Assembly: GCA_036508875.1 (NCBI GenBank)
Contig: DATCGP010000003.1
Span: 1 to 53,420 of the forward strand
Source: PALSA-660 sp036508875
GTDB lineage: Bacteria; Actinomycetota; Coriobacteriia; Anaerosomatales; PALSA-660
DNA length: 53,420 nt
Direction of reading: 5' to 3'
Below the pieces are notes generated by a model. That model did not search any database. It had not been told where the DNA came from and saw nothing but the letters and a program-made list of their open reading frames with translations. A program made the position numbers and the translations under genes. This document shows positions 7,648-14,783 of this stretch, piece after piece (positions within the stretch are counted from its first letter, which is position 1; each line of letters begins with the position of its first letter).

Positions 7648-8763
7648 CTACAGACCCGCTTGGGCCTTCATGTACTCCCTGTTGTTGCGGAAGCTCACGA
7701 TCATGTTCGACCCGTCCTCGTTCTGCCATGAGTACGAGCTGTAAGAGCCGTACCTGCTCAGCTCGTCGCCTTTGAATCCGACAATGGCATTCACGCTCTT
7801 GAGCGACATGCCTCTCTTGACTTGCTTGTACTCCGACATCGTCAACTCAGCCGCATCTGCTCGGGCTCCGCCGATCTTGGCCGCTTTCGCATAGGTCTTG
7901 GCAACATTCCCATTCGGCGGAACGTCACGGAAACCGGTGAGTGGGATCCGGAGATCCTCGTCGGTCGAGTCATCAAGCGAATCGCCGGCCGCGACCGTCA
8001 GCGTAAGGTTCTTCGCCTTCGGGTTGACCTTGAAGGCAACCCAACCTCCCGTCGACTCTCCATCTTCCATCGCGTAGGACAGCGTATCGAGGGCTTGAAG
8101 ATGGGCCTTCTCGAGCGCCCCGTCACTCATCTCGTGGCTCTCTCCGAACTCGTCCTCGACGGCCATGTCGCCCTCGATATATGTCACATAGTCGCCGGTG
8201 CTCAACACGTAGATCTTTAGCGCGATGTAAGTGGAGTTGCCCTGCTTGATGAACTTGCCTCCAGCGACGGCGATGTCGTAGGAGTTGCAGCTGATGATCT
8301 CCCCAACAGCGGGCGACGAGGATGCAGCGACGGTAGACGCCTCGTTCCGAGTGCATGTGTACGTCTGTCCGCTGACCGCGCTGTACACGAGGACGGTTTG
8401 CGCCCCATCGAAGTCCGTCATCAGCACTTCGGCGAGTCCGCGCGCGTAGTCCTCATCAACGTTTGCCGTCGTTGGGTTCACGCTCACGGTATCCCCGACC
8501 ACGCTGACTGCCGCATCCGAACCGTACCCAGCCTTTGCGAGGGATGCGGTCACTTGACCGGGTGTCGCGCAGCCCGTCGTCTTCGTTTGTGCCGTCTGGG
8601 AAGGAACACTCGGCGTCTGGGAAGGGGTGCTCGAGCGCGACTCCCCACACCCGAACAGAACCATGGATGCGACAAGACCGATAATTAGAAATCCCGCCAG
8701 ACCCGAAGATCCCGGCCGCGGTGCGGGTCCAGTGACCTTGCAGCAGACCGCGCGCCTCTTCAC
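7648..8763 (-). CDS. Lipoprotein with DUF4352-like and C-terminal DUF3862/SmpA-like domains
   Basis: 371 residues. There is a basic N-terminal extension, then a hydrophobic signal segment and lipobox (MVLFGC, Cys about residue 39) and a Ser/Thr/Gln linker. The middle region (about 150-280) looks like a DUF4352 immunoglobulin-like domain. The C-terminus (about 305-371; KQVKRGMSLKSVNAIVG through SYSWQNEDGSNMIVSF) fits the DUF3862/SmpA-OmlA type, a beta-rich extracytoplasmic module. Start GTG at 8763 has GAGGGGG 7 nt upstream. It has the shared promoter at 8802-8824. Extracytoplasmic binding or envelope protection is a guess only. Confidence 0.75.
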   Translation of the reverse strand: MKRRAVCCKVTGPAPRPGSSGLAGFLIIGLVASMVLFGCGESRSSTPSQTPSVPSQTAQTKTTGCATPGQVTASLAKAGYGSDAAVSVVGDTVSVNPTTANVDEDYARGLAEVLMTDFDGAQTVLVYSAVSGQTYTCTRNEASTVAASSSPAVGEIISCNSYDIAVAGGKFIKQGNSTYIALKIYVLSTGDYVTYIEGDMAVEDEFGESHEMSDGALEKAHLQALDTLSYAMEDGESTGGWVAFKVNPKAKNLTLTVAAGDSLDDSTDEDLRIPLTGFRDVPPNGNVAKTYAKAAKIGGARADAAELTMSEYKQVKRGMSLKSVNAIVGFKGDELSRYGSYSSYSWQNEDGSNMIVSFRNNREYMKAQAGL

Positions 8764-8801
8764 GTGGTAACCCCCTCAGACCCACAGCGGGCGTCCCCAG
8801 C

Positions 8802-8824
8802 TCGCATAGCCGCAGCCTATCACT
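8802..8824 (-). promoter_or_regulatory. Extended -10 promoter of the DUF4352/DUF3862 lipoprotein
   Basis: Minus strand: AGTGATAGGCTGCGGCTATG, containing TGATAGGCT. This is the most diverged of the four element copies; the downstream motif reads GCGGCTATGCGAG. Confidence 0.55.
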
Positions 8825-8847
8825 TGGCGCTCACGCTGCGCGCAGAT

Positions 8848-9393
8848 TCAGCGCGCGACATTGATCTGCTGCTCGGCGACGTTCACCTGCAGCACGGGAC
8901 GTCTCAACTTGCGAACCGTCGCGAGGGTTCGCGAGGCTTTGAGGAAGTCCGACTGCACTCGGGAGACGTGACGGTCCCAGAAGTCAGCGGCCTCGGTGCT
9001 CATGCTGTCCTTCCACTTCCGGGCGCGCAGTGTTTCGGCAGAGTTGACGGCCAGCCAGCCGAGTGCGACGCGATGCGCGAGCATCGCCTCGAGTGGTGTG
9101 TCGCCCGCCTCCGTGAGTGACCCGATCGTCTCGGCAAGCCACATCCGCGTGGTCTCGTCCACCAAGACGTTCCCGCCCGACGCCAGGCGGACGAGTGCGT
9201 TCTCGGCTGCTGCTACCACGTTCCCGTAGTCATCAACGAGCAGAGCACCAAGCGTGGGGTATTCGCGGTTGAACTGACGCAGAGCCTCGCGTGAGCCGGG
9301 ACGGCTGCCGTTGGCGCCGTCACGAACCGCCTCTAGACGCTCCAGAAGTTCGTTGCGCTTCGCCAGAGCCGTACTCTCATCGTCGTCAGCCAC
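8848..9393 (-). CDS. Conserved-looking hypothetical protein of the element core
   Basis: 181 residues, largely helical, with a short N-terminal coil (about 5-30), an Arg/Lys-rich stretch near 165 and a C-terminal PVLQVNVAEQQINVA. No enzymatic motif, signal peptide or membrane helix is seen. Its start overlaps the end of the 9386-9691 gene by 8 nt, so the two are probably translated together. I recall similar paired small genes in actinobacterial and planctomycete elements, but cannot name a function. Confidence 0.65.
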   Translation of the reverse strand: MADDDESTALAKRNELLERLEAVRDGANGSRPGSREALRQFNREYPTLGALLVDDYGNVVAAAENALVRLASGGNVLVDETTRMWLAETIGSLTEAGDTPLEAMLAHRVALGWLAVNSAETLRARKWKDSMSTEAADFWDRHVSRVQSDFLKASRTLATVRKLRRPVLQVNVAEQQINVAR

Positions 9394-9691
9394 GCTTCCG
9401 CCTCCATTGTCGTTTGACCCGGTGGAAGCCTTCGCTGTGCAAGGTCACTTCAATCGCTTGGTGCGTGATGGTTTCCAGTTCGGACAGGGTCGCGACGATC
9501 TCTCGCGCTCGTGCGTCCTCGGCCCTGCGTGCAATCCGCGCCTCTTCGCGTTCGGTGCGCTCCTCGGCGTCGAGTGCTGCCGCGAGGTCCCCGATCTCAC
9601 CGGTGCCGATGTACTCGCGCACCACACGCCCGCCGACGCGTCTTGAGCGCGTGTAGTACCGGCCGCGGCCGTTGCGTGTCTCCCATGCCAT
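9386..9691 (-). CDS. Small basic hypothetical protein (MAWETR-type)
   Basis: 101 residues, strongly charged. The N-terminus MAWETRNGRGRYYTRSRRV looks like a beta-hairpin, followed by a long helix rich in Arg/Glu (about 35-75) and a basic tail KRQWRRKRG. Nucleic-acid binding is plausible from composition alone. ATG at 9691 fits the MAWE start typical of this short family (from memory). It overlaps the downstream gene by 8 nt and lies 60 bp after the replication-organizer-like gene. Confidence 0.65.
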   Translation of the reverse strand: MAWETRNGRGRYYTRSRRVGGRVVREYIGTGEIGDLAAALDAEERTEREEARIARRAEDARAREIVATLSELETITHQAIEVTLHSEGFHRVKRQWRRKRG

Positions 9692-9751
9692 TGTGTTACG
9701 CCCTCTCGCTCGCCCCGCACGTCCGGTCAATGTGCGTTGGGCGGAGTTGAC

Positions 9752-10312
9752 CTACACCGTGCACCAGCACGGCGCACCACCATCACGCCCGGTCCCTCCA
9801 CACGTCTCACACTCGGGATCGGCGGGCTTGCGTGCTACGGCTCGACTCGGTACGGCACCTACACTCCTCGCCGCTCTCGGCTCCTCTATCTCTCTGGACC
9901 CCTTAGGCGTGGGGCTAAGGGCTACCTTCGGCCTACCCGCGCCGGCGAGTTTGCCGCCCTTGCGCCCGCCCTCGGACATGGCGCTCCAAGCAGCTTCGAT
10001 CTCGGCCTTGGAGTTGTTGTGATCGGTGAAGTCGTGAACCTGGATACCTCCGTCAACGGCGTCGAAGAGATGCACGTCGATGAGCTCCGCAACGAGTCGT
10101 TCGCGGTCGGTCTTGGAGCAGTCGATCACGGCGGCAAGCTGCCCGGCTGGAACGTGTCCGTCATTACGGAAGGCCTGGCACAGCGCGAGGGTGGCGCAAT
10201 AGAACCCGAACGCAGCGAGCCGGTCGGCGGCGGGGATGTCCAGCACCTTCTGATGCCACGGCAGGGAGATGTAGACGGCGGCGTATGCCTCCTTGTTGGC
10301 CTTCGGGCTCAC
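9752..10312 (-). CDS. Phage/plasmid-type replication-organizer-like protein
   Basis: 186 residues. The N-terminal domain (about 8-105) begins AAVYISLPWHQKVLDIP and ends QVHDFTDHNNSKAEIEA. This layout fits winged-helix replisome-organizer or DnaD-like phage proteins: YISL start, a helical core, then VHDF..HN. A basic Gly-rich linker (GGRKGGKLAGAGRP) follows, and the C-terminus is a small Cys cluster (CETCGGTG, CWC) that may bind zinc. GTG at 10312 was chosen because GGGGAGGTG lies 5 nt upstream. It begins immediately after the Cys-rich small gene. Role in element replication is inferred. Confidence 0.6.
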   Translation of the reverse strand: MSPKANKEAYAAVYISLPWHQKVLDIPAADRLAAFGFYCATLALCQAFRNDGHVPAGQLAAVIDCSKTDRERLVAELIDVHLFDAVDGGIQVHDFTDHNNSKAEIEAAWSAMSEGGRKGGKLAGAGRPKVALSPTPKGSREIEEPRAARSVGAVPSRAVARKPADPECETCGGTGRDGGAPCWCTV

Positions 10313-10313
10313 G

Positions 10314-10550
10314 TCAGCACCTCCCCGGCTCGCCCGGCACGATCCGGGACACCTGGACACAGCCGATGCACTCGTCACAGCACGTCTCGCACGGACCTGT
10401 GAGTCGGGTTGTCGGGGCCGGAATCGCGGTGCCAACGGACGCGAAGTCCCTTGGTTGCGCTACGTTCCCGCAGGTCAGAGCGCCCATTTCGACGCTCTCT
10501 CGACAGCAATCCGCCATATAGCCGCCGCGCGTTCCGAAAACGCTACTCAT
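10314..10550 (-). CDS. Small Cys-rich protein
   Basis: About 78 residues with two Cys groups, CC near the N-terminus and CETCCDECIGC near the C-terminus, suggesting metal binding. No family recognised. The start is uncertain: ATG at 10550 overlaps the upstream stop by 8 nt; ATG at 10559 or 10517 is also possible, and none has a strong ribosome binding site. It is packed between 10543-10764 and the replication-organizer-like gene with no gap, which supports it being a real member of the operon. Confidence 0.5.
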   Translation of the reverse strand: MSSVFGTRGGYMADCCRESVEMGALTCGNVAQPRDFASVGTAIPAPTTRLTGPCETCCDECIGCVQVSRIVPGEPGRC

Positions 10551-10764
10551 CGGGCTCATCCGCCGCGATGTCGTAGGCGATCCCGAGACGGGTCAGCAAC
10601 GCCGGCACGATGACGCGGCGGGCCCCAGCGGTGCCGGTTGTGGGCCACTCAGAAGCCGCACGGAACGCCGCGCCGCGTCCAAGCGACAGGAGGTCACCGA
10701 TCACGGTCACGGGCTCCAGCGGGCGCAGACGGCGGCCCAGGACGATGATCGTCGGCGCGTTCAT
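10543..10764 (-). CDS. Small hypothetical protein of the element core
   Basis: 73 residues, no recognised domain (MNAPTIIVLGRRLRPLEPV onward), acidic C-terminus. ATG at 10764 overlaps the HTH gene's stop as ATGA, so its translation is probably coupled to the regulator. Position and overlap are the main evidence that it is real. Confidence 0.5.
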   Translation of the reverse strand: MNAPTIIVLGRRLRPLEPVTVIGDLLSLGRGAAFRAASEWPTTGTAGARRVIVPALLTRLGIAYDIAADEPDE

Positions 10765-10961
10765 CCCTCTACCTCCTCGAGCAGGTGCCCCGCTTCGATT
10801 CCGAGAACGCGCTCCAGGCGTTCCTGCTGCCCGACGTAGGGACGCAGGCGCCCCGACGATATGAGCATCACCGTCGTTGCGTTCATGCCGGCCTCACGGG
10901 CCAGCCGTGCCTTTGTCATGCCGAGCCGCCGGCGCTCGGCTTCCATGCGGGTGACTGTCAT
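10761..10961 (-). CDS. Cro/C1 (Xre)-type HTH regulator
   Basis: 66 residues forming one helix-turn-helix domain: MTVTRMEAERRRLGMTKARL, then LAREAGMNATTVMLISSGR as the recognition region, and a short C-terminal helix. Xre-family regulators of this size usually act as repressor or excision controller in phages and integrative elements. GAGAGGAG lies about 10 nt upstream of the ATG. It is the first gene of the leftward element operon and faces the zinc-finger/integrase operon across 10962-11077, the expected place for its operators. Confidence 0.8.
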   Translation of the reverse strand: MTVTRMEAERRRLGMTKARLAREAGMNATTVMLISSGRLRPYVGQQERLERVLGIEAGHLLEEVEG

Positions 10962-10989
10962 TGCTATGTGCTCCTCTCAAAGAGCGGTA

Positions 10990-11018
10990 TTGACTTCACA
11001 GTCCGCACCGCCCATGAT
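10990..11018 (+). promoter_or_regulatory. Promoter for the zinc-finger/integrase operon
   Basis: TTGACT (-35), 17-bp spacer, CATGAT (-10). It lies in the divergent gap between the Xre regulator and the rightward operon, so it is a plausible target of that regulator. Confidence 0.5.
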
Positions 11019-11077
11019 GCTACTAGCCGGATATGACTCCCGCAACCGGTTACGAGAACAGAAAGCGAAGAGAAGCG

Positions 11078-11995
11078 ATGACAGCAGCAAGGCCCGGCGT
11101 GTCTCCTGCAGATCTGGTGAACTTCACTTGGCGGCGGCTCCCCTCTCCAACGTGGCAGACAGTCCACAAAGAGGCCACCGAGGAGCTCAATGAGGATGGC
11201 GAGGTCATCTGTTCAACGGATGCGAGCGACGGCCGAATCATGGTCGGAGCGGAGGGCGAAGCATACGAGCCACTCAAGGAGGCGCCGGCGCTCTTTCGTA
11301 CCTACGCGGCGCTAGAGGACACCGAAGATGCGTACTTGGACTTCGCGCGACGGTACGGGCGTCTCTGGGCTCCAACCACGTTCTTCGAGGGCCTGTTGTT
11401 CACAGACGCGAGCGGGGGTTTGGGCCAATGGCGTTACAGCAGGCGCGCCTTGGCGGACGCTGTGCGGCTTTGGGACGAACTGCGGCATGGGAGCACAGCG
11501 GAACTGTTTCACCGCGCATATGAGATGCGCCCCTTGGGTGATGCGCTGGGCGTGTACAGCAAGTTCGATGAACGTCCCCGGACCGCCTTTGTGGACAAGG
11601 ACGGCACGTATTGGGGCGAGAGCGAGCCCGTGATCGTCGTTCCCGACAGGACCGGTGAGCGCGGCATTATCCAGTCTCTGCTCCGACGCCAGCTCACACA
11701 GACGCTGACCGCGTTGCACGTCTCGCTCACCCTCGCTCCGACCGAGAAGGCCTACGGAGCGGGCCTACGGCTCACTTACGTTGTTTACACGCTGGAGGCC
11801 GCGATGTGGCTGCAGCTCGCGCTAGCGATAGACGGGAACCGCGAGTACGCGACCTGTCCCGTCTGCGGCAAGTGGTGGGACAGGACCGATGCGCGCGCTC
11901 ACAAGGAAGTGTGCAGCGACAAGTGCCGCGCGAAGAGGTCCTACCAGGAACGGCAGAAGGCCAAGAGGCAGCTTGAGGGGAAGGGGAAATCGTGA
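11078..11995 (+). CDS. Hypothetical protein with C-terminal CGNR-like zinc finger
   Basis: 305 residues. The large N-terminal part has no recognised fold. The C-terminus carries CPVC, about 15 residues, then CSDKC-R with a basic helix (SYQERQKAKRQ), like the zinc-finger tail of CGNR-type regulators. It is probably DNA-binding. ATG at 11078 follows an AG-rich GAAGAGAAG site; ATG at 11033 would be only a few bases from the predicted transcription start. Its stop overlaps the integrase start as GTGA, so a role in integration or excision control is reasonable but inferred. Confidence 0.7.
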   Translation: MTAARPGVSPADLVNFTWRRLPSPTWQTVHKEATEELNEDGEVICSTDASDGRIMVGAEGEAYEPLKEAPALFRTYAALEDTEDAYLDFARRYGRLWAPTTFFEGLLFTDASGGLGQWRYSRRALADAVRLWDELRHGSTAELFHRAYEMRPLGDALGVYSKFDERPRTAFVDKDGTYWGESEPVIVVPDRTGERGIIQSLLRRQLTQTLTALHVSLTLAPTEKAYGAGLRLTYVVYTLEAAMWLQLALAIDGNREYATCPVCGKWWDRTDARAHKEVCSDKCRAKRSYQERQKAKRQLEGKGKS

Positions 11996-13188
11996 GCATC
12001 CGCAAGGTCGCAACACAGCATTACGTCGTGACTGTGGAGCTCGGTAGGGATCCGATCACCGGCACACGCCGGCGCGAGGAGCATACAGTCCACGGCCCGC
12101 TCGACAAGGCCAAGGCGCTCGACAGGAAACTGCAGACGGCGGTCGATAACGGAGAGTACGTTGTGCGCTCTTCCGCGACCGTGGGCGATGTCTGCCGCGC
12201 GTGGCTCGACACGAAGGCGATGGAGATCACCACGGCGGGCCGCTCGCCCAGGACCGTGGAGCGGTACGGGTCGCTGCTCAAGAGCGCGATCGACACATTC
12301 GGCGCGCTCCCCGTCCAGCAGCTCACGCGCGAGCACATCCAGCGGTTCTACCTCGAGAGCGGGAAGAGGGTCAGCGCGACGACGGTCCACCATCGCCACG
12401 TCGCGCTCCAACAGGCGCTCGAGTATGCCGTCGAGACGCACATGATCCCAAGGAATCCCGCGCACAAGGCCAAGGCGCCGAAGCCGAACGACCACGAGCC
12501 GCGACGGCTCACAGACGAGGAAGTCACGAACCTGGTCGCGGCCGTCAGCGGCACGAGTCTGGACGTTCCGGTGCGTCTCGCGCTGGCGACCGGGATGCGT
12601 CTTGGCGAGATCCTCGCGCTGCATTGGAGCGACGTGTCGCTCGACGAGGGTCATGTCGCGGTTAACTGGACGGTACTCGAGCTCGCCGCCAAGGGTTCCG
12701 AAGTCACGATCAAGAAGCCGAAGAGCAAGGCCGGGAAGCGGACCATCGGCATAGGGCGTGGCACCGTCGCCTTCCTGCGCGAACATAGGCGCACGCAGAC
12801 GGCTCACCGGCTCGAGGTAGGTCCGGGGTGGGCGGACAACGACCTCGTTGTCTGTAACGACTGTGGCGAGCTGGTACGACCCTCTACCGTCTCACGTCAC
12901 TTCGGCCATCTTGTGAACCCGCCGACGCCCAAGGCCACCAAGAGGAACCCGAACCCGGCACCGAGAACGGGACCCCTCGCCATTCCGTGCCGCTTCCACG
13001 ATCTGCGCGACACGTTCGCTACCGAGTCGATACGCGCGGGACATCCGATCAAGGACGTGTCCGCCCTACTCGGTCATGCAAAGGCGAGTTTCACGATGGA
13101 CGTGTATGTCGCGCGCTCAGTCGAAGAGGATCGCGGGATCGCTGACGCCGCCGACGAACGGCTCTACGGGCGCGCAGAATCGCTATGA
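11992..13188 (+). CDS. Tyrosine recombinase / phage-type integrase
   Basis: 398 residues. There is an N-terminal arm-binding domain (about 1-55), a SAM-like core-binding domain (about 62-155) and a catalytic domain (about 172-380). The catalytic set is visible: Arg203 (TGMRLGEI), Lys in the KPKSKAGKR turn (about 244-249), His336-x-x-Arg339 (HDLR), His362 (LLGHAK) and nucleophile Tyr372 (MDVYV), so it should be active. GTG at 11992 overlaps the preceding stop (GTGA) and follows an AGGGGAAGGGG site. The gene ends 89 bp from attR, with arm-type repeats in between. It should insert the element into the 3' part of tRNA-Ile2. Confidence 0.95.
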   Translation: MSIRKVATQHYVVTVELGRDPITGTRRREEHTVHGPLDKAKALDRKLQTAVDNGEYVVRSSATVGDVCRAWLDTKAMEITTAGRSPRTVERYGSLLKSAIDTFGALPVQQLTREHIQRFYLESGKRVSATTVHHRHVALQQALEYAVETHMIPRNPAHKAKAPKPNDHEPRRLTDEEVTNLVAAVSGTSLDVPVRLALATGMRLGEILALHWSDVSLDEGHVAVNWTVLELAAKGSEVTIKKPKSKAGKRTIGIGRGTVAFLREHRRTQTAHRLEVGPGWADNDLVVCNDCGELVRPSTVSRHFGHLVNPPTPKATKRNPNPAPRTGPLAIPCRFHDLRDTFATESIRAGHPIKDVSALLGHAKASFTMDVYVARSVEEDRGIADAADERLYGRAESL

Positions 13189-13197
13189 TTCTGATTC

Positions 13198-13217
13198 ATG
13201 GCGGATATATGGCGGAT
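13198..13217 (+). repeat. Two 11-bp-spaced ATGGCGGAT repeats, probable integrase arm-type sites (right)
   Basis: ATGGCGGAT at 13198-13206 and 13209-13217, about 60 bp from attR, matching the left-end repeats (2943-2962) in sequence, spacing and orientation. Confidence 0.65.
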
Positions 13218-13276
13218 TTCGGGTCCGGACACGGAAACGGGAACGCCCCAGAAAGGACGTTCCCGCAGGTAAGGTA

Positions 13277-13324
13277 TGGTGGGCCCGGCAGGATTCGAAC
13301 CTGCAACCAAGGGATTATGAGTCC
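13277..13324. repeat. attR (48-bp direct repeat inside intact tRNA-Ile2)
   Basis: Exact copy of 2767-2814. Here it is continuous with the tRNA 5' half, so the element restores a full tRNA at its integrase end. Confidence 0.95.
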
Positions 13325-13351
13325 CCTGCTCCACCATTGAGCTACGGGCCC
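13277..13351 (-). tRNA. tRNA-Ile2 (anticodon CAT, lysidine type)
   Basis: 75 nt with encoded CCA. Acceptor GGGCCCG pairs with CGGGCCC, the anticodon loop is CTCATAA, and the T-arm GCAGG TTCGAAT CCTGC is perfect. The anticodon arm GACTCATAATC followed by CTTGGT matches the known pattern of CAU isoleucine tRNAs, modified to lysidine to read AUA, rather than Met tRNAs. It is the attachment site of the element. Confidence 0.9.
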
Positions 13352-13439
13352 CGCTCTCGGCCCCGAGCCGTGCGCTCAGACGCCGACCAGCAAGCACCGC
13401 GATAGTCTACAACAGGCCCGCGAAGTTGAGGGCGACGTG

Positions 13440-13468
13440 TTGCGCCGCCCCGCGGCTGTCCCTATAAT
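13440..13468 (+). promoter_or_regulatory. Promoter of tRNA-Asn
   Basis: TTGCGC, 17-bp spacer, perfect TATAAT; the -10 ends 38 bp before the tRNA 5' end. Confidence 0.65.
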
Positions 13469-13506
13469 CGCAATCCGTGCGCCCGGCACGTCCGGGTACA
13501 CGAGAT

Positions 13507-13581
13507 TCCTCGGTAGCTCAATGGTAGAGCGTTCGGCTGTTAACCGAAATGTTGTAGGTTCGAGTCCTACCCGAGGAGCCA
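13507..13581 (+). tRNA. tRNA-Asn (anticodon GTT)
   Basis: 75 nt with encoded CCA. Acceptor TCCTCGG pairs with CCGAGGA, the anticodon loop is CTGTTAA (GTT), and the T-arm GTAGG TTCGAGT CCTAC is intact. It is followed by a strong hairpin at 13593. Confidence 0.95.
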
Positions 13582-13592
13582 CGCAACACACG

Positions 13593-13621
13593 AAGGGCCC
13601 CGCATCCGCTGCGGGGCCCTT
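13593..13621. terminator. Bidirectional hairpin between tRNA-Asn and the sigma gene
   Basis: Perfect 12-bp stem (AAGGGCCCCGCA / TGCGGGGCCCTT) with a 5-nt loop. It ends with T-rich sequence on the plus strand and sits between the convergent tRNA-Asn and the sigma factor gene, so it can serve both. Confidence 0.8.
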
Positions 13622-13655
13622 CTGTGTTCTCTCTGCGTCCCGGCCTGGCGTCGGG

Positions 13656-14648
13656 CTATTCCAGGTAGTCCTTCAGCCGGCTCGAGCGGCTCGGGTGGCG
13701 CAGCTTGTTCAGCGTCTTGCTCTCGATCTGCCGGATACGCTCGCGCGTGACGCCGAACTCGCGTCCCACTTCCTCGAGCGTGCGAGGGTGCCCGTCGAGC
13801 AGCCCGTAGCGCAGCTCTATGACCCGCCGCTCCCGGTCCGGGAGCGTGCGCAGGATCGCCCGTAGCTGCTGCTGCATCATCGATTCATCGGCGGCGTCCT
13901 GAGGTGCGATCGCTTCCTTGTCCTCGATGAAGTCACCGAGGCGGCCGTCGCCGTCCTCCCCGATGGGGCTGTCGAGGCTCGCGGGAGACTGCGCGAGAGT
14001 CAGTATCTCGCGCACACGGTCCGCGGTCATCTCTGCCTTCTCGCCGATCTCCTCGTCCGTCGGCTCGCGACCGAGTTCCTGGACCAGGCTGCGCTGCACC
14101 TTCGTCACGTGGTTCATCGTCTCGACCATGTGCACCGGGATGCGGATCGTCCGGCCCTGGTCCGCGATGGCGCGCGACACCGCCTGCCGGATCCACCAGG
14201 TCGCATAGGTGGAGAACTTGAAGCCCTTGCGGTAGTCGAACTTCTCTACAGCGCGGATGACCCCGAGGCTCCCCTCCTGGATCAGGTCGAGCAGCGACAG
14301 GCCGTGGTTCGCATAGCGCCGCGCGATCGAGACCACGAGCCGCAGGTTCGCGGACACCATGTGCTTCTTCGCGGCGATGCCGGCCGCCTCGATGCGGTGC
14401 AGGCGGCGCAGCTCCGCCGTCGGCAGCGTGACGCCGTCGGCCTTGGCGCGATCGAGCGTCTCTCCCGCCGCGACGCCGGCTTCGACCTTCTTCGCGAGCT
14501 CGACCTCCTCGCGTGCGGTCAGCAGCGGGACCCGGCCGATCTCCTTCAGGTACTGCCGGACCGGGTCCGAGGTCAGCGGGCTCGCGGCTATCGCCGCTGC
14601 CGCCTTGGCTGCTTTGGCCTTGCGCGATCTGGTAGTTACGTCGGTCAC
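13656..14648 (-). CDS. RpoD-type (sigma-70 group 1/2) sigma factor, short paralog
   Basis: 330 residues. It lacks the long acidic N-terminal region of its neighbour and begins close to region 1.2 (TSDPVRQYLKEIG). Regions 2.1-2.4 (DLIQEGSLGVIRAVEKF; FSTYATWWIRQA), 3 and 4.2 (TLEEVGREFGVTRERIRQIE) are complete, ending SSRLKDYLE exactly like the neighbour. GTG at 14648 was chosen since GGAGGA lies 5 nt upstream; ATG at 14660 would put that site inside the gene. A hairpin at 14718-14745 separates it from rpoD, so it probably has its own promoter in 14661-14717. It may be an alternative primary-like sigma directing RNA polymerase to a subset of promoters. Confidence 0.9.
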   Translation of the reverse strand: MTDVTTRSRKAKAAKAAAAIAASPLTSDPVRQYLKEIGRVPLLTAREEVELAKKVEAGVAAGETLDRAKADGVTLPTAELRRLHRIEAAGIAAKKHMVSANLRLVVSIARRYANHGLSLLDLIQEGSLGVIRAVEKFDYRKGFKFSTYATWWIRQAVSRAIADQGRTIRIPVHMVETMNHVTKVQRSLVQELGREPTDEEIGEKAEMTADRVREILTLAQSPASLDSPIGEDGDGRLGDFIEDKEAIAPQDAADESMMQQQLRAILRTLPDRERRVIELRYGLLDGHPRTLEEVGREFGVTRERIRQIESKTLNKLRHPSRSSRLKDYLE

Positions 14649-14717
14649 GTATTCCTCCATGTCGGGGCGTGATGGCGGGGGTATCCGGTAGGGCGACGAT
14701 CTGTTCCGGCTCGACGG

Positions 14718-14745
14718 CGAGACCCTCGCCGCTGCGAGGGTCTCG
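14718..14745 (-). terminator. Hairpin between the two sigma factor genes
   Basis: Perfect 12-bp stem CGAGACCCTCGC with a 4-nt loop, 38 nt past the rpoD stop. No T-run follows, so termination strength is uncertain. Confidence 0.6.
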
Positions 14746-14783
14746 ACTGGTGATCTGTCCTTCAGCGTGTGGGTACCCGAGTG

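Larger units (their letters stand above)
2767..13324. mobile_element. Integrative element inserted in tRNA-Ile2(CAT)
   Basis: The element is bounded by a 48-bp exact direct repeat (2767-2814 and 13277-13324) identical to the 3' part of tRNA-Ile2. A tyrosine recombinase gene ends 89 bp from the right repeat. Next to both ends are ATGGCGGAT repeats spaced 11 bp apart, typical of integrase arm sites. The core has an HTH regulator, a divergent control region, a zinc-finger protein coupled to the integrase and a replication-organizer-like protein. No capsid, portal, terminase or conjugation gene is visible, so a satellite or a small plasmid-like integrative element fits better than a complete prophage. 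Cargo at 3065-8763 is lower in GC than the chromosome. Confidence 0.92.

Noticed and set aside
11033..11077. Earlier ATG (11033) for the zinc-finger gene
   Set aside because: About 8 nt from the predicted transcription start and no ribosome binding site; ATG 11078 is better placed.
2767..13324. Complete prophage
   Set aside because: No terminase, portal, capsid, tail or lysis gene is recognisable in the 10.6 kb.
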